This document shows, one piece after another, positions 25,801 to 34,817 of a DNA stretch of 39,085 nucleotides. Position 1 is the first letter of the stretch. The number at the start of each line of letters is the position of its first letter. The translations under genes and the position numbers were made by a program. The notes beneath the pieces were generated by a model that was not told where the DNA came from, made no database searches, and saw only the letters and a program-made list of their open reading frames with translations. The DNA is from an uncultured Lachnospiraceae bacterium (lineage in GTDB: Bacteria; Bacillota; Clostridia; Lachnospirales; Lachnospiraceae), in assembly GCA_905235585.1 (NCBI GenBank), contig CAJOME010000003.1, positions 1 through 39,085 of the forward strand, read 5' to 3'.

Positions 25801-26883
25801 TTACAAGCGCTGTGTTACAGCATCACCCATTCCGCTGGTGGATACGCATTCGCATCCGTCTGACATTATATCTCCCGTGCGTATGCCGTCTGCCAGTGTA
25901 CGTTTCACGGCATTCTCCACTGCATCCGCGGCATTATCCTGCTCCAGACTGTAACGAAGCATCATAGCGGCAGAAAGGATAGTTGCAAGAGGGTTTGCTA
26001 TATTCTTCCCGGCTATATCCGGCGCAGATCCGCCTGATGGTTCATACAGCCCGAATTTCGTATCGTTGAGGGAAGCACTGGGAAGCATCCCTATTGAACC
26101 CGTGATCATGGCTGCTTCGTCGGAAAGGATGTCTCCGAACATATTCTCGGTCAGGACGACATCAAACTGAGAGGGCTCCTTAACAAGCTGCATGGCGCAG
26201 TTGTCCACGAGCATGGTGTCAAACGTGATATCAGGATAGTCATTAGCAACCTCTGATGTAACGCTTCGCCACAGTCTTGAAGAATCAAGCACGTTCGCCT
26301 TATCTACAAGAGTAACTTTCTTCCTCCTTTTTCCTGCGATATCAAATGCCTTTACTGCGGCTCTTCTTATCTCATCCTCATTATAAGAAAGGGTATCCAC
26401 AGCAGTCATCACTCCGTTTAGAGGCTTGGTATATCTTTCACCGAAATAAAGACCGCCGGTCAGTTCTCTGACCATCATGATATCAAAGCCCTTCTCCGCA
26501 GCGGTCTCTGAAAGCGGACATGCAGCCTTAAGCTCAGGGTAAAGTACGGACGGTCTGAGGTTTGCAAACAGATTCAGAGCCTTTCTGATCCCCAAAAGAC
26601 CGGCCTCGGGTCGCTTCGAGGGCTCCAGCCTGTACCATGGAGATGTCTTCGCGTCACCGCCTATAGAGCCCATAAGCACCGCATCGGACGCCACGGCGTC
26701 AGCTACAGCCTCATCAGTGAGCGGCACACCGTGTTTATCTATGGAGCATCCGCCCATATCTATGTCGGTATAGTGTAAGACAAATCCATATCTTCCCGAT
26801 ACGGCATCAAGGATCTTTACCGCTTCATTTACGATCTCCGGTCCTATCCCGTCTCCTCTTATGACTCCGATCTTATAGTCCAT
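25801..26883 (-). CDS. leuB: 3-Isopropylmalate dehydrogenase
   Basis: LeuB oxidises and decarboxylates 3-isopropylmalate in leucine synthesis, with NAD and Mg2+. The 360-aa product has IGVIRGDGIGPEIVNEAV, the substrate-binding ELTGGLYFGERY, the DKANVLDSSRLWR lysine/arginine region, ENMFGDILSDEAAMITGS metal site and YEPSGGSAPDIAG. The start is ATG at 26883, with GGAGG 6 nt upstream; a GTG six codons earlier is in frame but lies upstream of this ribosome site. leuA and leuCD are not present. The 153-bp leader has repeat copy B and a T-rich tract before the ribosome site, but no T-box. Confidence 0.96.
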   Translation of the reverse strand: MDYKIGVIRGDGIGPEIVNEAVKILDAVSGRYGFVLHYTDIDMGGCSIDKHGVPLTDEAVADAVASDAVLMGSIGGDAKTSPWYRLEPSKRPEAGLLGIRKALNLFANLRPSVLYPELKAACPLSETAAEKGFDIMMVRELTGGLYFGERYTKPLNGVMTAVDTLSYNEDEIRRAAVKAFDIAGKRRKKVTLVDKANVLDSSRLWRSVTSEVANDYPDITFDTMLVDNCAMQLVKEPSQFDVVLTENMFGDILSDEAAMITGSIGMLPSASLNDTKFGLYEPSGGSAPDIAGKNIANPLATILSAAMMLRYSLEQDNAADAVENAVKRTLADGIRTGDIMSDGCECVSTSGMGDAVTQRL

Positions 26884-26924
26884 GCATTTCCTCCGTGCCA
26901 CAAAACAAAAAACACTGCCTGCTA

Positions 26925-26973
26925 CACTCTTTGGTACGTCCTCAGCAGCAAGTGCTTCGTGCTGTACTGAATA
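26925..26973 (-). repeat. Dispersed leader repeat, copy B
   Basis: This is the partner of 8337-8385 (41 of 49 identities, no gaps). It lies 41 nt upstream of the leuB ATG in the same orientation. Just downstream in the transcript an 8-bp stem (26945-26952 with 26918-26925, two G-U pairs) is followed by a run of six T (26907-26912). In this copy the motif could thus be part of an attenuator-like structure. Confidence 0.7.
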
Positions 26974-27036
26974 ATTTCAGTTACTGTTCAGACAGCTCTG
27001 CACACTAGCTGCGCTGAGCGTGAAAAAGATTACAGA

Positions 27037-27378
27037 TCACTTCCGTGCATCTTTTTCAGTAGTCTCTTCAGGCTTTTCCACCTGCGCTATAGCCTCTTTT
27101 TTCATGACTATACGGCAGTTTTTGTTATTTCCGAACTCAACGATCACGGTAGTCTCGTCAGGGATATCTATCACCATTCCGTAAAATCCGCTTGTGGTAC
27201 ATACCGTATCTCCCACCTCAAGAGATGAGAGCATGTCCTTGACTCTGCCCTGCTCCTTTCTCTGGGGTCTGATCATTATAAAATAAAGAAAGGCAATGAT
27301 CGCCGCGATATAAACGACCGTAATGACTATACTGCTTGTACCGCCTGACACAGCTTCGTTAGTAAGTAAAATGCCCAT
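27037..27378 (-). CDS. yajC: Preprotein translocase accessory subunit YajC
   Basis: YajC is a small membrane partner of SecDF-SecYEG. The 113-aa protein has one N-terminal membrane helix (about 15-37) and the family motif FYFIMIRPQRK (here LYFIMIRPQRKEQ). A cytoplasmic beta-rich domain with LEVGDTVCTTSGFYGMV follows. Linkage directly after tgt is the classic tgt-yajC arrangement. The only plausible ATG (27378) has GGAGG 13 nt upstream, an unusually long spacing. A promoter lies in the gap after tgt. secD and secF do not follow; leuB does. Confidence 0.93.
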   Translation of the reverse strand: MGILLTNEAVSGGTSSIVITVVYIAAIIAFLYFIMIRPQRKEQGRVKDMLSSLEVGDTVCTTSGFYGMVIDIPDETTVIVEFGNNKNCRIVMKKEAIAQVEKPEETTEKDARK

Positions 27379-27427
27379 GTTTCTATACTTTCCTCCTTAA
27401 TAATACCTATGAAACAGATGCTTTTCT

Positions 27428-27456
27428 ATAATACACACAAGGCGCGATTTTAGCAA
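27428..27456 (-). promoter_or_regulatory. Likely promoter upstream of yajC
   Basis: On the minus strand TTGCTA (27451-27456), a 17-bp spacer and TATTAT (27428-27433) lie in the tgt-yajC gap, about 50 bp before the yajC ATG. It could also drive leuB and the genes after it, because no terminator is visible after yajC. Confidence 0.5.
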
Positions 27457-27484
27457 GATACCCCCGTCCGACAAAGGCAATCGC

Positions 27485-28621
27485 TTATAATCCGCTTTCG
27501 TAATCTGAGATGAACTTATCATGAAATGATGTGAATATTCCCGCATCTATTGCGTCCCTTATCTCTTTCATCAGACGGTTGTAGAAATACAGGTTGTGCA
27601 ATACGCAGAGTCTGAGACCGAGCATTTCGCCTGCCTTTATCAGATGTCTTATATATGCCCTGCTGTAAGTCCTGCATGCCGGACAATCGCAGCCTTCCTC
27701 TATAGGACGCATATCCTCGGCATACACAGCGTTTTTTATATTAAACTTACCGTGATGGGTATAGAGCTGTCCATGTCTTGCATTCCTTGAAGGATATACA
27801 CAATCAAAGAAATCCACACCGCGGTATACTGCCTCGACTATATTTACCGGAGTACCCACTCCCATAAGATAGACGGGCTTATCCTGCGGCAGATGAGGCA
27901 CTGTAACATCAAGAATATGGTACATCTCTTCATGGGTCTCTCCGACGGCAAGACCTCCTATGGCATATCCGTCCAGATCCATTTCACTGATAAGGTCGGC
28001 ATTATCCGTACGTATATCCTCAAAGACAGCACCCTGATTAATGCCAAAGAGCATCTGATTTTTATTTATAGTGTCGGGAAGCGTATTAAGCCGGTCGAGC
28101 TCTCTTTTGCATCTTTCGAGCCATCTCTCGGTACGATGTACGGATTCCTCGACATATGACCTTTCGGATCGTGCATCCGGACATTCATCAAATGCCATGG
28201 CGATAGTAGAGCCGAGATTGGACTGGATGCGCATACTCTCTTCCGGACCCATAAATATCCTGTGTCCGTCAATATGTGATGCAAAGGTCACACCCTCTTC
28301 CTTTATCTTTCTCAGTCCGGCAAGAGAAAAGACCTGAAAGCCTCCCGAGTCGGTAAGTATAGGTCTGTCCCACACCATAAACTCATGCAGTCCGCCGAGT
28401 CTCTTTATTACCTCGTCTCCTGTCCTGACGTGCAGATGATAGGTATTTGACAGCTCTATCTGACAGCCTATTTCTTTCAGGTCTAAAGCAGATACTGCAC
28501 CTTTTATCGCACCTACCGTCCCCACATTCATAAAAACGGGCGTCTCTACAGTACCATGTACCGTATTAAGACGCCCCCGCCTTGCTCTTCCGTCCCTCTT
28601 TATAAGAGTGTAGCTATTCAT
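27485..28621 (-). CDS. tgt: tRNA-guanine transglycosylase (queuine tRNA-ribosyltransferase)
   Basis: Tgt exchanges guanine-34 for preQ1 in GUN-anticodon tRNAs during queuosine synthesis. The 378-aa product carries the active-site loop LTDSGGFQVFSLAG, MAFDECP, the nucleophile region YAIGGLAVGE, DFFDCVYPSRNARHG, and the zinc ligands CDCPAC...H near residue 310-345. Its ATG overlaps the stop of the VanY-like gene by 8 bp (GATGAATAG), and it lacks a clear ribosome site of its own, so translation is probably coupled. Confidence 0.96.
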   Translation of the reverse strand: MNSYTLIKRDGRARRGRLNTVHGTVETPVFMNVGTVGAIKGAVSALDLKEIGCQIELSNTYHLHVRTGDEVIKRLGGLHEFMVWDRPILTDSGGFQVFSLAGLRKIKEEGVTFASHIDGHRIFMGPEESMRIQSNLGSTIAMAFDECPDARSERSYVEESVHRTERWLERCKRELDRLNTLPDTINKNQMLFGINQGAVFEDIRTDNADLISEMDLDGYAIGGLAVGETHEEMYHILDVTVPHLPQDKPVYLMGVGTPVNIVEAVYRGVDFFDCVYPSRNARHGQLYTHHGKFNIKNAVYAEDMRPIEEGCDCPACRTYSRAYIRHLIKAGEMLGLRLCVLHNLYFYNRLMKEIRDAIDAGIFTSFHDKFISDYESGL

Positions 28622-29573
28622 CAGAATCTACCAGACCTATCATTTCATCGTATTCCTCCAGAGTGAGTCCGAGCTGAGTCATCTCTTTGGCAGCCTCCAC
28701 TCCCACATATCTGTAATGCCAGGGCTCAAACTCAATGCCCGTGATATCCTCCTTGCCCCTGGGATAGCGAAGTATAAACCCATATTCAGGTGCATTCTCA
28801 GCGAGCCATCTGCCGCCCTCGGTATTGGCAAAGCCTGCATCCAGATCACGATATCCCGAGGATATTATATCCACCGCAAGTCCCACCTGATGCTCGGAGG
28901 TACCCGGGATCGCAACTGTCTCACTGGCAAGATCATATGCTTTATCATAATCGTATCCCTGATCAATATATGACCTGACCTTACGGTTAAATACATATGT
29001 CTGCCTCTCCATATCCCTGTATGGTGAAGCCACATAGAGACCGACTCCCTGTGTCCTTGCATCCTTAATCATATCAACAAGATGCTCCGCCACTCTGACA
29101 TCCACCTTTACCGAGCCTGATATGGTAGCAAGCTCAAAGGTGTAATCATACGGTATAAGATGATCCTTGTTAATAAGCATCAGCGACCAGTCATCTTCAA
29201 ATCCGGGTACCTTTTTGTCTCCGTTCTTATCAATGATAGTGACATCATGAGAGGTATCTCCGGTCTCATTATTACGTTTATTGAAATCATCTGCCGCTTT
29301 CTTCGACTCTGCCGCTATCTTGTCAAGCTCTTCGTCGGCCAGATCATATGCGGCATTTTCAATACCGTCCATTGATACCTCATTTCTTATGATATCGGAC
29401 TTATCTACGGCAATCCTGCTTCCGGAATCATTTACGAAAATCACATCGGTATCCATGACAGTAGCAGTTGCGGTACGCGAAAAACTGGCAGATGAAGTAA
29501 ATGCCAGTACGGTAAGGAATATTGCTATGAATTTCCTGAAGAAATGTCTTTTTTTATTATTCCTTTTTTTCAT
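28614..29573 (-). CDS. D-alanyl-D-alanine carboxypeptidase, VanY/M15 family, secreted
   Basis: This 319-aa exported protein has a basic N-terminus and one hydrophobic stretch (about 12-33) acting as signal peptide or anchor, then a 120-residue linker. The M15B zinc peptidase domain shows SPYRDMERQ, the zinc motif S-E-H-Q-V-G-L-A-V-D-I and E-P-W-H-Y-R-Y-V-G with the catalytic Glu and third ligand His. It should trim D-Ala from peptidoglycan stem peptides outside the membrane. No van resistance genes are nearby, so this is ordinary wall remodelling. The ATG at 29573 has no visible Shine-Dalgarno sequence. It overlaps tgt. Confidence 0.9.
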   Translation of the reverse strand: MKKRNNKKRHFFRKFIAIFLTVLAFTSSASFSRTATATVMDTDVIFVNDSGSRIAVDKSDIIRNEVSMDGIENAAYDLADEELDKIAAESKKAADDFNKRNNETGDTSHDVTIIDKNGDKKVPGFEDDWSLMLINKDHLIPYDYTFELATISGSVKVDVRVAEHLVDMIKDARTQGVGLYVASPYRDMERQTYVFNRKVRSYIDQGYDYDKAYDLASETVAIPGTSEHQVGLAVDIISSGYRDLDAGFANTEGGRWLAENAPEYGFILRYPRGKEDITGIEFEPWHYRYVGVEAAKEMTQLGLTLEEYDEMIGLVDSDE

Positions 29574-29619
29574 AGGGTAGTGTTAAAAAAATATCATAGC
29601 CGGATTTAATATTCAAGAG

Positions 29620-30039
29620 TTACGGCTCAATTTTCAGGTTTTTCGTTCCAAAGGAATACGGAAGCAGTTCACTGAATCTATATGTTGTATAGCTGAGATC
29701 TGCATGCACAATTATCACTTCAAAGCTGTCCTTGTCGACAAATTCATTCATAAACTGTCTGCATACGCCACATGGAAAGGCATCATCCGGAGCCTCACCG
29801 ACAGGACCTCCCGATATGGCTATGGCGCTGAATTCTCTTTCACCATCGCTTACCGCCTTGCAGAAAGCAGTACGTTCGGCGCATATCCCTGCTGGATATG
29901 AAGCGTTTTCAATATTGCATCCTGTATATACCCTTCCGTCCTTTGTAAGCAGTGCAGCACCTACTGCGAAGTGCGAATAGATGCAGTACGACTGCTTACG
30001 TGCTTCATCTGCCGTTTTGCAAAGCTCTGTATATTCCAT
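29620..30039 (-). CDS. cdd: Cytidine deaminase
   Basis: Cdd deaminates cytidine and deoxycytidine to uridine forms in pyrimidine salvage. The 139-aa protein is the normal length for the homotetrameric Gram-positive type. It has SHFAVGAAL, the zinc and catalytic motif C-A-E-R-T (NIENASYPAGICAERTAFCKAV) and P-C-G-V-C-R-Q-F. The start is ATG at 30039, with GGAGG 6 nt upstream; an open frame extends 16 codons further but without a ribosome site. It is followed by about 46 bp before the VanY-like gene and preceded by a terminator for the upstream unit. Confidence 0.95.
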   Translation of the reverse strand: MEYTELCKTADEARKQSYCIYSHFAVGAALLTKDGRVYTGCNIENASYPAGICAERTAFCKAVSDGEREFSAIAISGGPVGEAPDDAFPCGVCRQFMNEFVDKDSFEVIIVHADLSYTTYRFSELLPYSFGTKNLKIEP

Positions 30040-30130
30040 TATCTCCCTCCGTTCAGATCGTCCAATGCCCCCATTCGGCTCGTACATACACGACAGCCTG
30101 CTGTCATTGACGACACTTTCATACAGTAAA

Positions 30131-30164
30131 ACAGGCTCCGGTCAAGAAAATGACCGGAGCCTGT
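30131..30164 (-). terminator. Intrinsic terminator after the GHL10-like gene
   Basis: A perfect 14-bp GC-rich stem (30131-30144 with 30151-30164) closes a 6-nt loop. It lies 15 bp after the stop of the GHL10-like gene and exits into TTTTACTG on the minus strand. It ends the pheA-to-GHL10 unit. Confidence 0.85.
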
Positions 30165-30179
30165 ACGATAGACCGCAAG

Positions 30180-31175
30180 TTATCTGAGTGCCGCAAGCTC
30201 CTGTGCCTGATATGTATTCGGAGCCATGAGCGAAGCCGTGTTGTAGAGTATATACCCGGTATAACCCAGACTCTGTGCAAATTCGCTCTGCTTAGCAAGG
30301 TTATTTGTGTATTTCGCCCAACCCGGATCTGATGTGGAAGGACTGCCGGATCTGTACAAGGCCATGCCGACATACATCTGGATACCTGCCTTGTTCAGTG
30401 ACTTCCATGCAGAAAGCCGTGTGCTCGACATAGTAGTATTACCTGCAGCACCATAGTAATCGGTCCAGTAGATCTGAGGAGCGATATAGTCCACATATCC
30501 CGGAGTCGAAAGCCATGTGGCTACATCGGCACCTGCCGCAATACAGTTCTGTATGTTGCCCTGAGGTGCTATACCGAATACCTTGCCGTGAGACGCGCAG
30601 GTCTGATGAACCCTTGAAACCATTGAATTGATGTTCGCCGCTCCGATGGGAGGGAAATAATCATCAAAATGAATACCGTCCACCGCATACTTATCAAGTA
30701 TCTCATTAACACCGGCTACTATATTATCATTTGTAGCAAGTGCCGGATTGCCGCAAATGGTACCATTCCTATAGCCGTACGGATTGATCCATGCGTGGAT
30801 CTGCAGACCGGACTCATGAGCTATCTTTACCATATCGTCAAGAGGATCAAAGCCGGGATTAACTCCCAAAAGCATCTGTGAGCTCCACGGATATATGCTT
30901 GAAGGATAGATAGCATCATTGTGGCTTCTTACATGTACGAAGATAGCATTTAAGCCTCTGGATGCGGCCGTCTGACATATGGATCTGAAGGTCGCGTCAT
31001 AATCCGCCTGTCCCTTGCCTCTTAAGAACTGCTGCTGATCTATAAATGAGAGCCACACTCCCCTCATGTTGTTGGCAGCCTGTGCTTTACCGGTGCTCGC
31101 GCCGAAATTGCCGGTAGTGACAAGCAGTACCGCAACCAGCATGAAAACAACCAGTTTCCTTAAAGTCTTTTTCAT
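30180..31175 (-). CDS. Secreted family-10-like glycosyl hydrolase (GHL10/DUF187)
   Basis: This 331-aa protein has a clear Sec signal peptide (KK-T-L-R-K, hydrophobic core, A-x-A cleavage near residue 33). It is followed by a TIM-barrel of the GHL10 type: MRGVWLSFID, GLNAIFVHVRSHNDAIYPS, INPYG, VDGIHFDDYFPP, FGIAPQGNI and DYIAPQIYW. Members are cell-surface or secreted and are thought to act on glycans, possibly peptidoglycan; the substrate of this one is unknown. The start is ATG at 31175, with GGAGG 6 nt upstream; open frame upstream of it lies in galT. It is 13 bp after galT and ends in a strong terminator. Confidence 0.85.
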   Translation of the reverse strand: MKKTLRKLVVFMLVAVLLVTTGNFGASTGKAQAANNMRGVWLSFIDQQQFLRGKGQADYDATFRSICQTAASRGLNAIFVHVRSHNDAIYPSSIYPWSSQMLLGVNPGFDPLDDMVKIAHESGLQIHAWINPYGYRNGTICGNPALATNDNIVAGVNEILDKYAVDGIHFDDYFPPIGAANINSMVSRVHQTCASHGKVFGIAPQGNIQNCIAAGADVATWLSTPGYVDYIAPQIYWTDYYGAAGNTTMSSTRLSAWKSLNKAGIQMYVGMALYRSGSPSTSDPGWAKYTNNLAKQSEFAQSLGYTGYILYNTASLMAPNTYQAQELAALR

Positions 31176-31188
31176 TGTTCTCCTCCGT

Positions 31189-32688
31189 TTATATTGCATC
31201 AGTAAATCTTGAGAATGCCTCAAGACCCTCATCGGTCTGCTTGAATACACCGGCATCCTCCAATACACGTGAAAAAACATATCCTATCTCATCACGTATT
31301 ATGTCATCTATATTTTGCCTGTTTATATTATCATAATTTTTTGTAAAGTCAATAACCCACTTTGCATGCTTGGCTATAGACTCCTCTGCACTCACATCTT
31401 TTCCCTCGAGTATATATTCCTTCAAAAGGGCTATCTCATTTTTCAGTCTTGAAGGAAGGATAGCAAGCCCCATTACCTCGATCAGCCCGATATTTTCTTT
31501 TTTAATATGATGCAGATCGCTGTGCGGATGATATAGTCCGAGCGGGCATTCCTCTGTAGTGATGTTATTCCTCAAAGCAAGATCGATCTCATAGAGGTCT
31601 CCCCTTTTTCTTGCGATAGGAGTTATCGTATTGTGCGGCTCTCCGTCCGTTTCGGCATAAACATAAGCCGCCTCATCGGTATATCCTCTCCACTTATCAA
31701 GTATAATGGAAGCGAGCTCGATGATACGTTTACTGTCAGCACATCTCAGTCTTATCACGGAAAGCGGCCATTTAAGTATGCCGGCTTCCACATCTGGGAA
31801 ATCATGTACCGTAAATTTCTTTACATACCCGGCCTTTGCCATCGGGAATTCATAATGTCCGCCCTGAAAGTGGTCATGAGAAAGTATGGAGCCTCCCACA
31901 ATCGGAAGATCCGCATTCGATCCCACCGTATAATGCGGAAACAAACCTATGAAATCAAAAAGCTTCTCGAAGCAGGCCCGGTCTATCTTCATCGGCGTAT
32001 GCTCCTTATTAAAAACTATGCAATGCTCGTTGTAGTATACATACGGTGAATACTGTAAAAAGAAATCCTCTCCCGCAAGTCTTACAGGAATTATCCGGTG
32101 ATTTTCCCTCGCAGGATGATTCATACGCCCTCTGTAGCCTTCATTCTCGGCACACAGCTGACATTTGGGATAAGCCGACTGCGGTGCATTCTTCGCGGCA
32201 GCTATAGCCTTGGGATCCTTCTCGGGCTTTGAAAGATTGATCGTGATATCAAGCTCACCGTAAGGAGTCCGGGTCTTCCATTTCAAGTCTTTTTTTATCC
32301 TGTACCGTCTGATATAGTCCGTATCGCACGAAAACTTATAGTACCAGTCGGTAGCATCCTCCGGTGAAGCTTCATAAAGCTTTTCAAATCTTCTCCTTAC
32401 ATAGGAGGGTCTCGGGGTGATACAGTTCATGAGCTTTGTATCAAACAGATCCTTTGATACCTGATCATCATTTATCACTCCTCTTGATACCGCATCAGCT
32501 ATAAGGGCTGACAGGATATCCTCCAGCTCATCTCCTATATCATCGTAATCCTTATGCTCCTGCTGCCCCTCTGCTTCCTCATATGCATCGAGATCCATCA
32601 CGTCGAGGATCAGATTCGTGGAATAAATCCTTTCCGCCTCATCTATGAGCCCTGTCCTGATCCCGTAATCTACCAGTCTTTTGATCAT
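31189..32688 (-). CDS. galT: UDP-glucose-hexose-1-phosphate uridylyltransferase (class II GalT)
   Basis: GalT exchanges UMP between UDP-glucose and galactose-1-phosphate in the Leloir pathway. The 499-aa length and the motif SILSHDHFQGGHYEFPMAKA mark the Firmicute class II form, which is longer than the enterobacterial enzyme. CQLCAENEGYRGRMNHPARENHR and FNKEHTPMKID are also family segments. Its ATG overlaps the ppk stop as ATGA (32685-32688), and GGAGG lies in the last ppk codons, so translation is coupled. galK and galE are absent; here galT travels with polyphosphate genes. Confidence 0.95.
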   Translation of the reverse strand: MIKRLVDYGIRTGLIDEAERIYSTNLILDVMDLDAYEEAEGQQEHKDYDDIGDELEDILSALIADAVSRGVINDDQVSKDLFDTKLMNCITPRPSYVRRRFEKLYEASPEDATDWYYKFSCDTDYIRRYRIKKDLKWKTRTPYGELDITINLSKPEKDPKAIAAAKNAPQSAYPKCQLCAENEGYRGRMNHPARENHRIIPVRLAGEDFFLQYSPYVYYNEHCIVFNKEHTPMKIDRACFEKLFDFIGLFPHYTVGSNADLPIVGGSILSHDHFQGGHYEFPMAKAGYVKKFTVHDFPDVEAGILKWPLSVIRLRCADSKRIIELASIILDKWRGYTDEAAYVYAETDGEPHNTITPIARKRGDLYEIDLALRNNITTEECPLGLYHPHSDLHHIKKENIGLIEVMGLAILPSRLKNEIALLKEYILEGKDVSAEESIAKHAKWVIDFTKNYDNINRQNIDDIIRDEIGYVFSRVLEDAGVFKQTDEGLEAFSRFTDAI

Positions 32689-34817
32689 TTCTTCTCCTCC
32701 GCCACAAATATCCTTTCGTTTACAATGCTTTCGCGTTCGGCCGCCATGCTTTTTGCTTCCCTCATAAATGTATCCTGTGCTCCGCAGGGTTCATTTCTTC
32801 CGGGTGTCAGTCTCATATAGCTTCCGTCCTGCTTCATTACCCTCGCCTTTGTATTATCGTCCAGCTGCACTTTGAGAATATGCTTGAGATCCGCCACCAG
32901 CTCCGGTGTCTCTATAGGAAACAGTATCTCTACTCTTCTTTCCAGATTTCTGGGCATCCAGTCTGCGGAGGAGCAGTATATCTCTTCCTTGCCTTCATTT
33001 AAGAACCAGAAGATCCTCGCATGCTCGAGAAAAGTGCCTACGATCGATCTGACTGTGATATTTTCCGACACACCGGGTATACCGGCTCTTAGTGAGCATA
33101 TGCCTCTTACGATAAGCTCGATCTTCACACCGGCACAGGAAGCTCTGTAAAGTGCCTCGATGATATCCATATCGCACAGAGAGTTCACCTTTGCTATAAT
33201 ATGTGCCTCTCTTCCGTTGGAGGCATTTTCGGTCTCTCTGTTTATAAGATACAGAAATCTGTCCTTAAGCCATAAAGGCGCTATCGACAGCTTGTTCCAG
33301 ATAGCCGGCTCCGAATATCCCGACAGCATGTTAAACACCGCCGTCGCATCCTCGCCATATGGTTCGGCACAGGTAAGAAAGCCTATGTCCGTATACAGCT
33401 TTGCAGTCGAATCATTATAGTTGCCTGTTCCGAGATGCACATATCTGCGCAGACCGTCCTCCTCACGGCGCACCACCAGGGTGATCTTCGAGTGGGTCTT
33501 GAGTCCCTTCAGTCCGTATATTACATGGCATCCGGCCTTCTCGAGCATCTTGGCCCATATGATATTGTTTTCCTCGTCAAATCTCGCCTTCAGCTCTACC
33601 AGCACAGTGACCTGTTTGCCATTCTCGGCGGCAGTAGCCAGAGCCTTGATGATCGGAGAATTACCCGATACCCGGTACAGGGTCTGCTTTATGGCAAGTG
33701 TGTCCGGATCCTGAGCCGCCTCCTGTATGAACCTGACTACCGGCGTGAAGGATTCATAGGGATGCCACAGCAATATGTCGTGATCCCTTATCTTATCAAA
33801 AATACTCGTATCCGTCTGTATATATTTGGGAAATACAGGCTCGTATTTCTTATACTTCAGATGATCGAAGCCCTGTACGGAATACATCTTCATCAGAAAT
33901 GTCAGATCAAGAGGACCGTGTATGAAATATACATCACTTTCATCCAATTCGAGCTCTTCCTGCAGGATCGTAAGCAGCCTTTTGTCCATGCCGGATTCAC
34001 ATTCAAGCCTTATCGCATCCCCTCTCTGTCTTTGCTTTAACTGTTTTTCGATCTCGGTAAGCAGATCGTCCGCATCATCTTCATCTATGGTAAAATCAGC
34101 ATTTCTCATGACCCGGAAAGGATGTGCGCAGATAACATTGTAAGACAGGAACAGTCCGCCGATATTTCTCTCTATTATCTCTTCAAGAAGGATCACCGAC
34201 CTTGTGCCGTTCTCTTCCTGAGGCAGCTCTACTATACGTGAAAGTACAGAGGGCACCTGCACCATCGCGAATTCTATATCGTTTTCTTCGGTACGCACAA
34301 GGGCGCCTATATTAAGCGTCTTATTTCGCACCAGCGGAAAAGGTCTGGAAGAGTCCACCGCCATCGGTGTCAGAACCGGATATACATTTTCTCTGAAATA
34401 GTCATCCACATATTCCCTCTCGGCATCGTTCAGATCCTCATGATGCTTCACGACTCTAAAGCCTGCATCATGCAGTCTCGGCAGCAGCATCCTCGTTAAG
34501 GTGGAGTACTGCTCCGACACAAAATCGTGAGTGATCCGTGACAGTCTGTCGAGCTGCATAGCCGGTGTAAGACCGGATATATCTGCCTTGTTATATCCCG
34601 CGCTCTGCATATCTTTAAGCGAAGCTATCCTTATCATGAAGAACTCATCCAGATTGGATGCCGTAATGGAAAGAAACTTCAGGCGTTCAAATAAAGGCAG
34701 CTCCGGATCCCGCGCCTCTTCAAGTATCCTCTCGTCAAACTGCATCCAGGAAAGCTCCCTGTTCATATAGTATTCCGGATTTTTCAGATCTATGATGCTC
34801 TTTTTTTTCTTTTTCAT
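32685..34817 (-). CDS. ppk: Polyphosphate kinase (PPK1)
   Basis: PPK1 reversibly polymerises the gamma phosphate of ATP into polyphosphate. The 710-aa product starts with a lysine-rich tail, then YYMNRELSWMQFDERILEEA and FERLKFLSITASNLDEFFMIR. Later come IKQTLYRVSGNSPI, the phospho-accepting histidine in VHLGTGNYNDSTAKLYTDIG, and ARIFWFLN with the second catalytic segment. It overlaps ppx by an ATGA and galT by an ATGA, so the three are tightly coupled. Confidence 0.96.
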   Translation of the reverse strand: MKKKKKSIIDLKNPEYYMNRELSWMQFDERILEEARDPELPLFERLKFLSITASNLDEFFMIRIASLKDMQSAGYNKADISGLTPAMQLDRLSRITHDFVSEQYSTLTRMLLPRLHDAGFRVVKHHEDLNDAEREYVDDYFRENVYPVLTPMAVDSSRPFPLVRNKTLNIGALVRTEENDIEFAMVQVPSVLSRIVELPQEENGTRSVILLEEIIERNIGGLFLSYNVICAHPFRVMRNADFTIDEDDADDLLTEIEKQLKQRQRGDAIRLECESGMDKRLLTILQEELELDESDVYFIHGPLDLTFLMKMYSVQGFDHLKYKKYEPVFPKYIQTDTSIFDKIRDHDILLWHPYESFTPVVRFIQEAAQDPDTLAIKQTLYRVSGNSPIIKALATAAENGKQVTVLVELKARFDEENNIIWAKMLEKAGCHVIYGLKGLKTHSKITLVVRREEDGLRRYVHLGTGNYNDSTAKLYTDIGFLTCAEPYGEDATAVFNMLSGYSEPAIWNKLSIAPLWLKDRFLYLINRETENASNGREAHIIAKVNSLCDMDIIEALYRASCAGVKIELIVRGICSLRAGIPGVSENITVRSIVGTFLEHARIFWFLNEGKEEIYCSSADWMPRNLERRVEILFPIETPELVADLKHILKVQLDDNTKARVMKQDGSYMRLTPGRNEPCGAQDTFMREAKSMAAERESIVNERIFVAEEKK

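Noticed and set aside
26884-27036. T-box or branched-chain leader peptide before leuB
   Set aside because: No AGGGTGG-ACCGCG-type T-box core and no ATG-initiated leader rich in Leu/Ile/Val codons.
28614-29573. VanY as part of a glycopeptide-resistance cluster
   Set aside because: No vanH/A/X/R/S genes nearby; neighbours are tgt and cdd.
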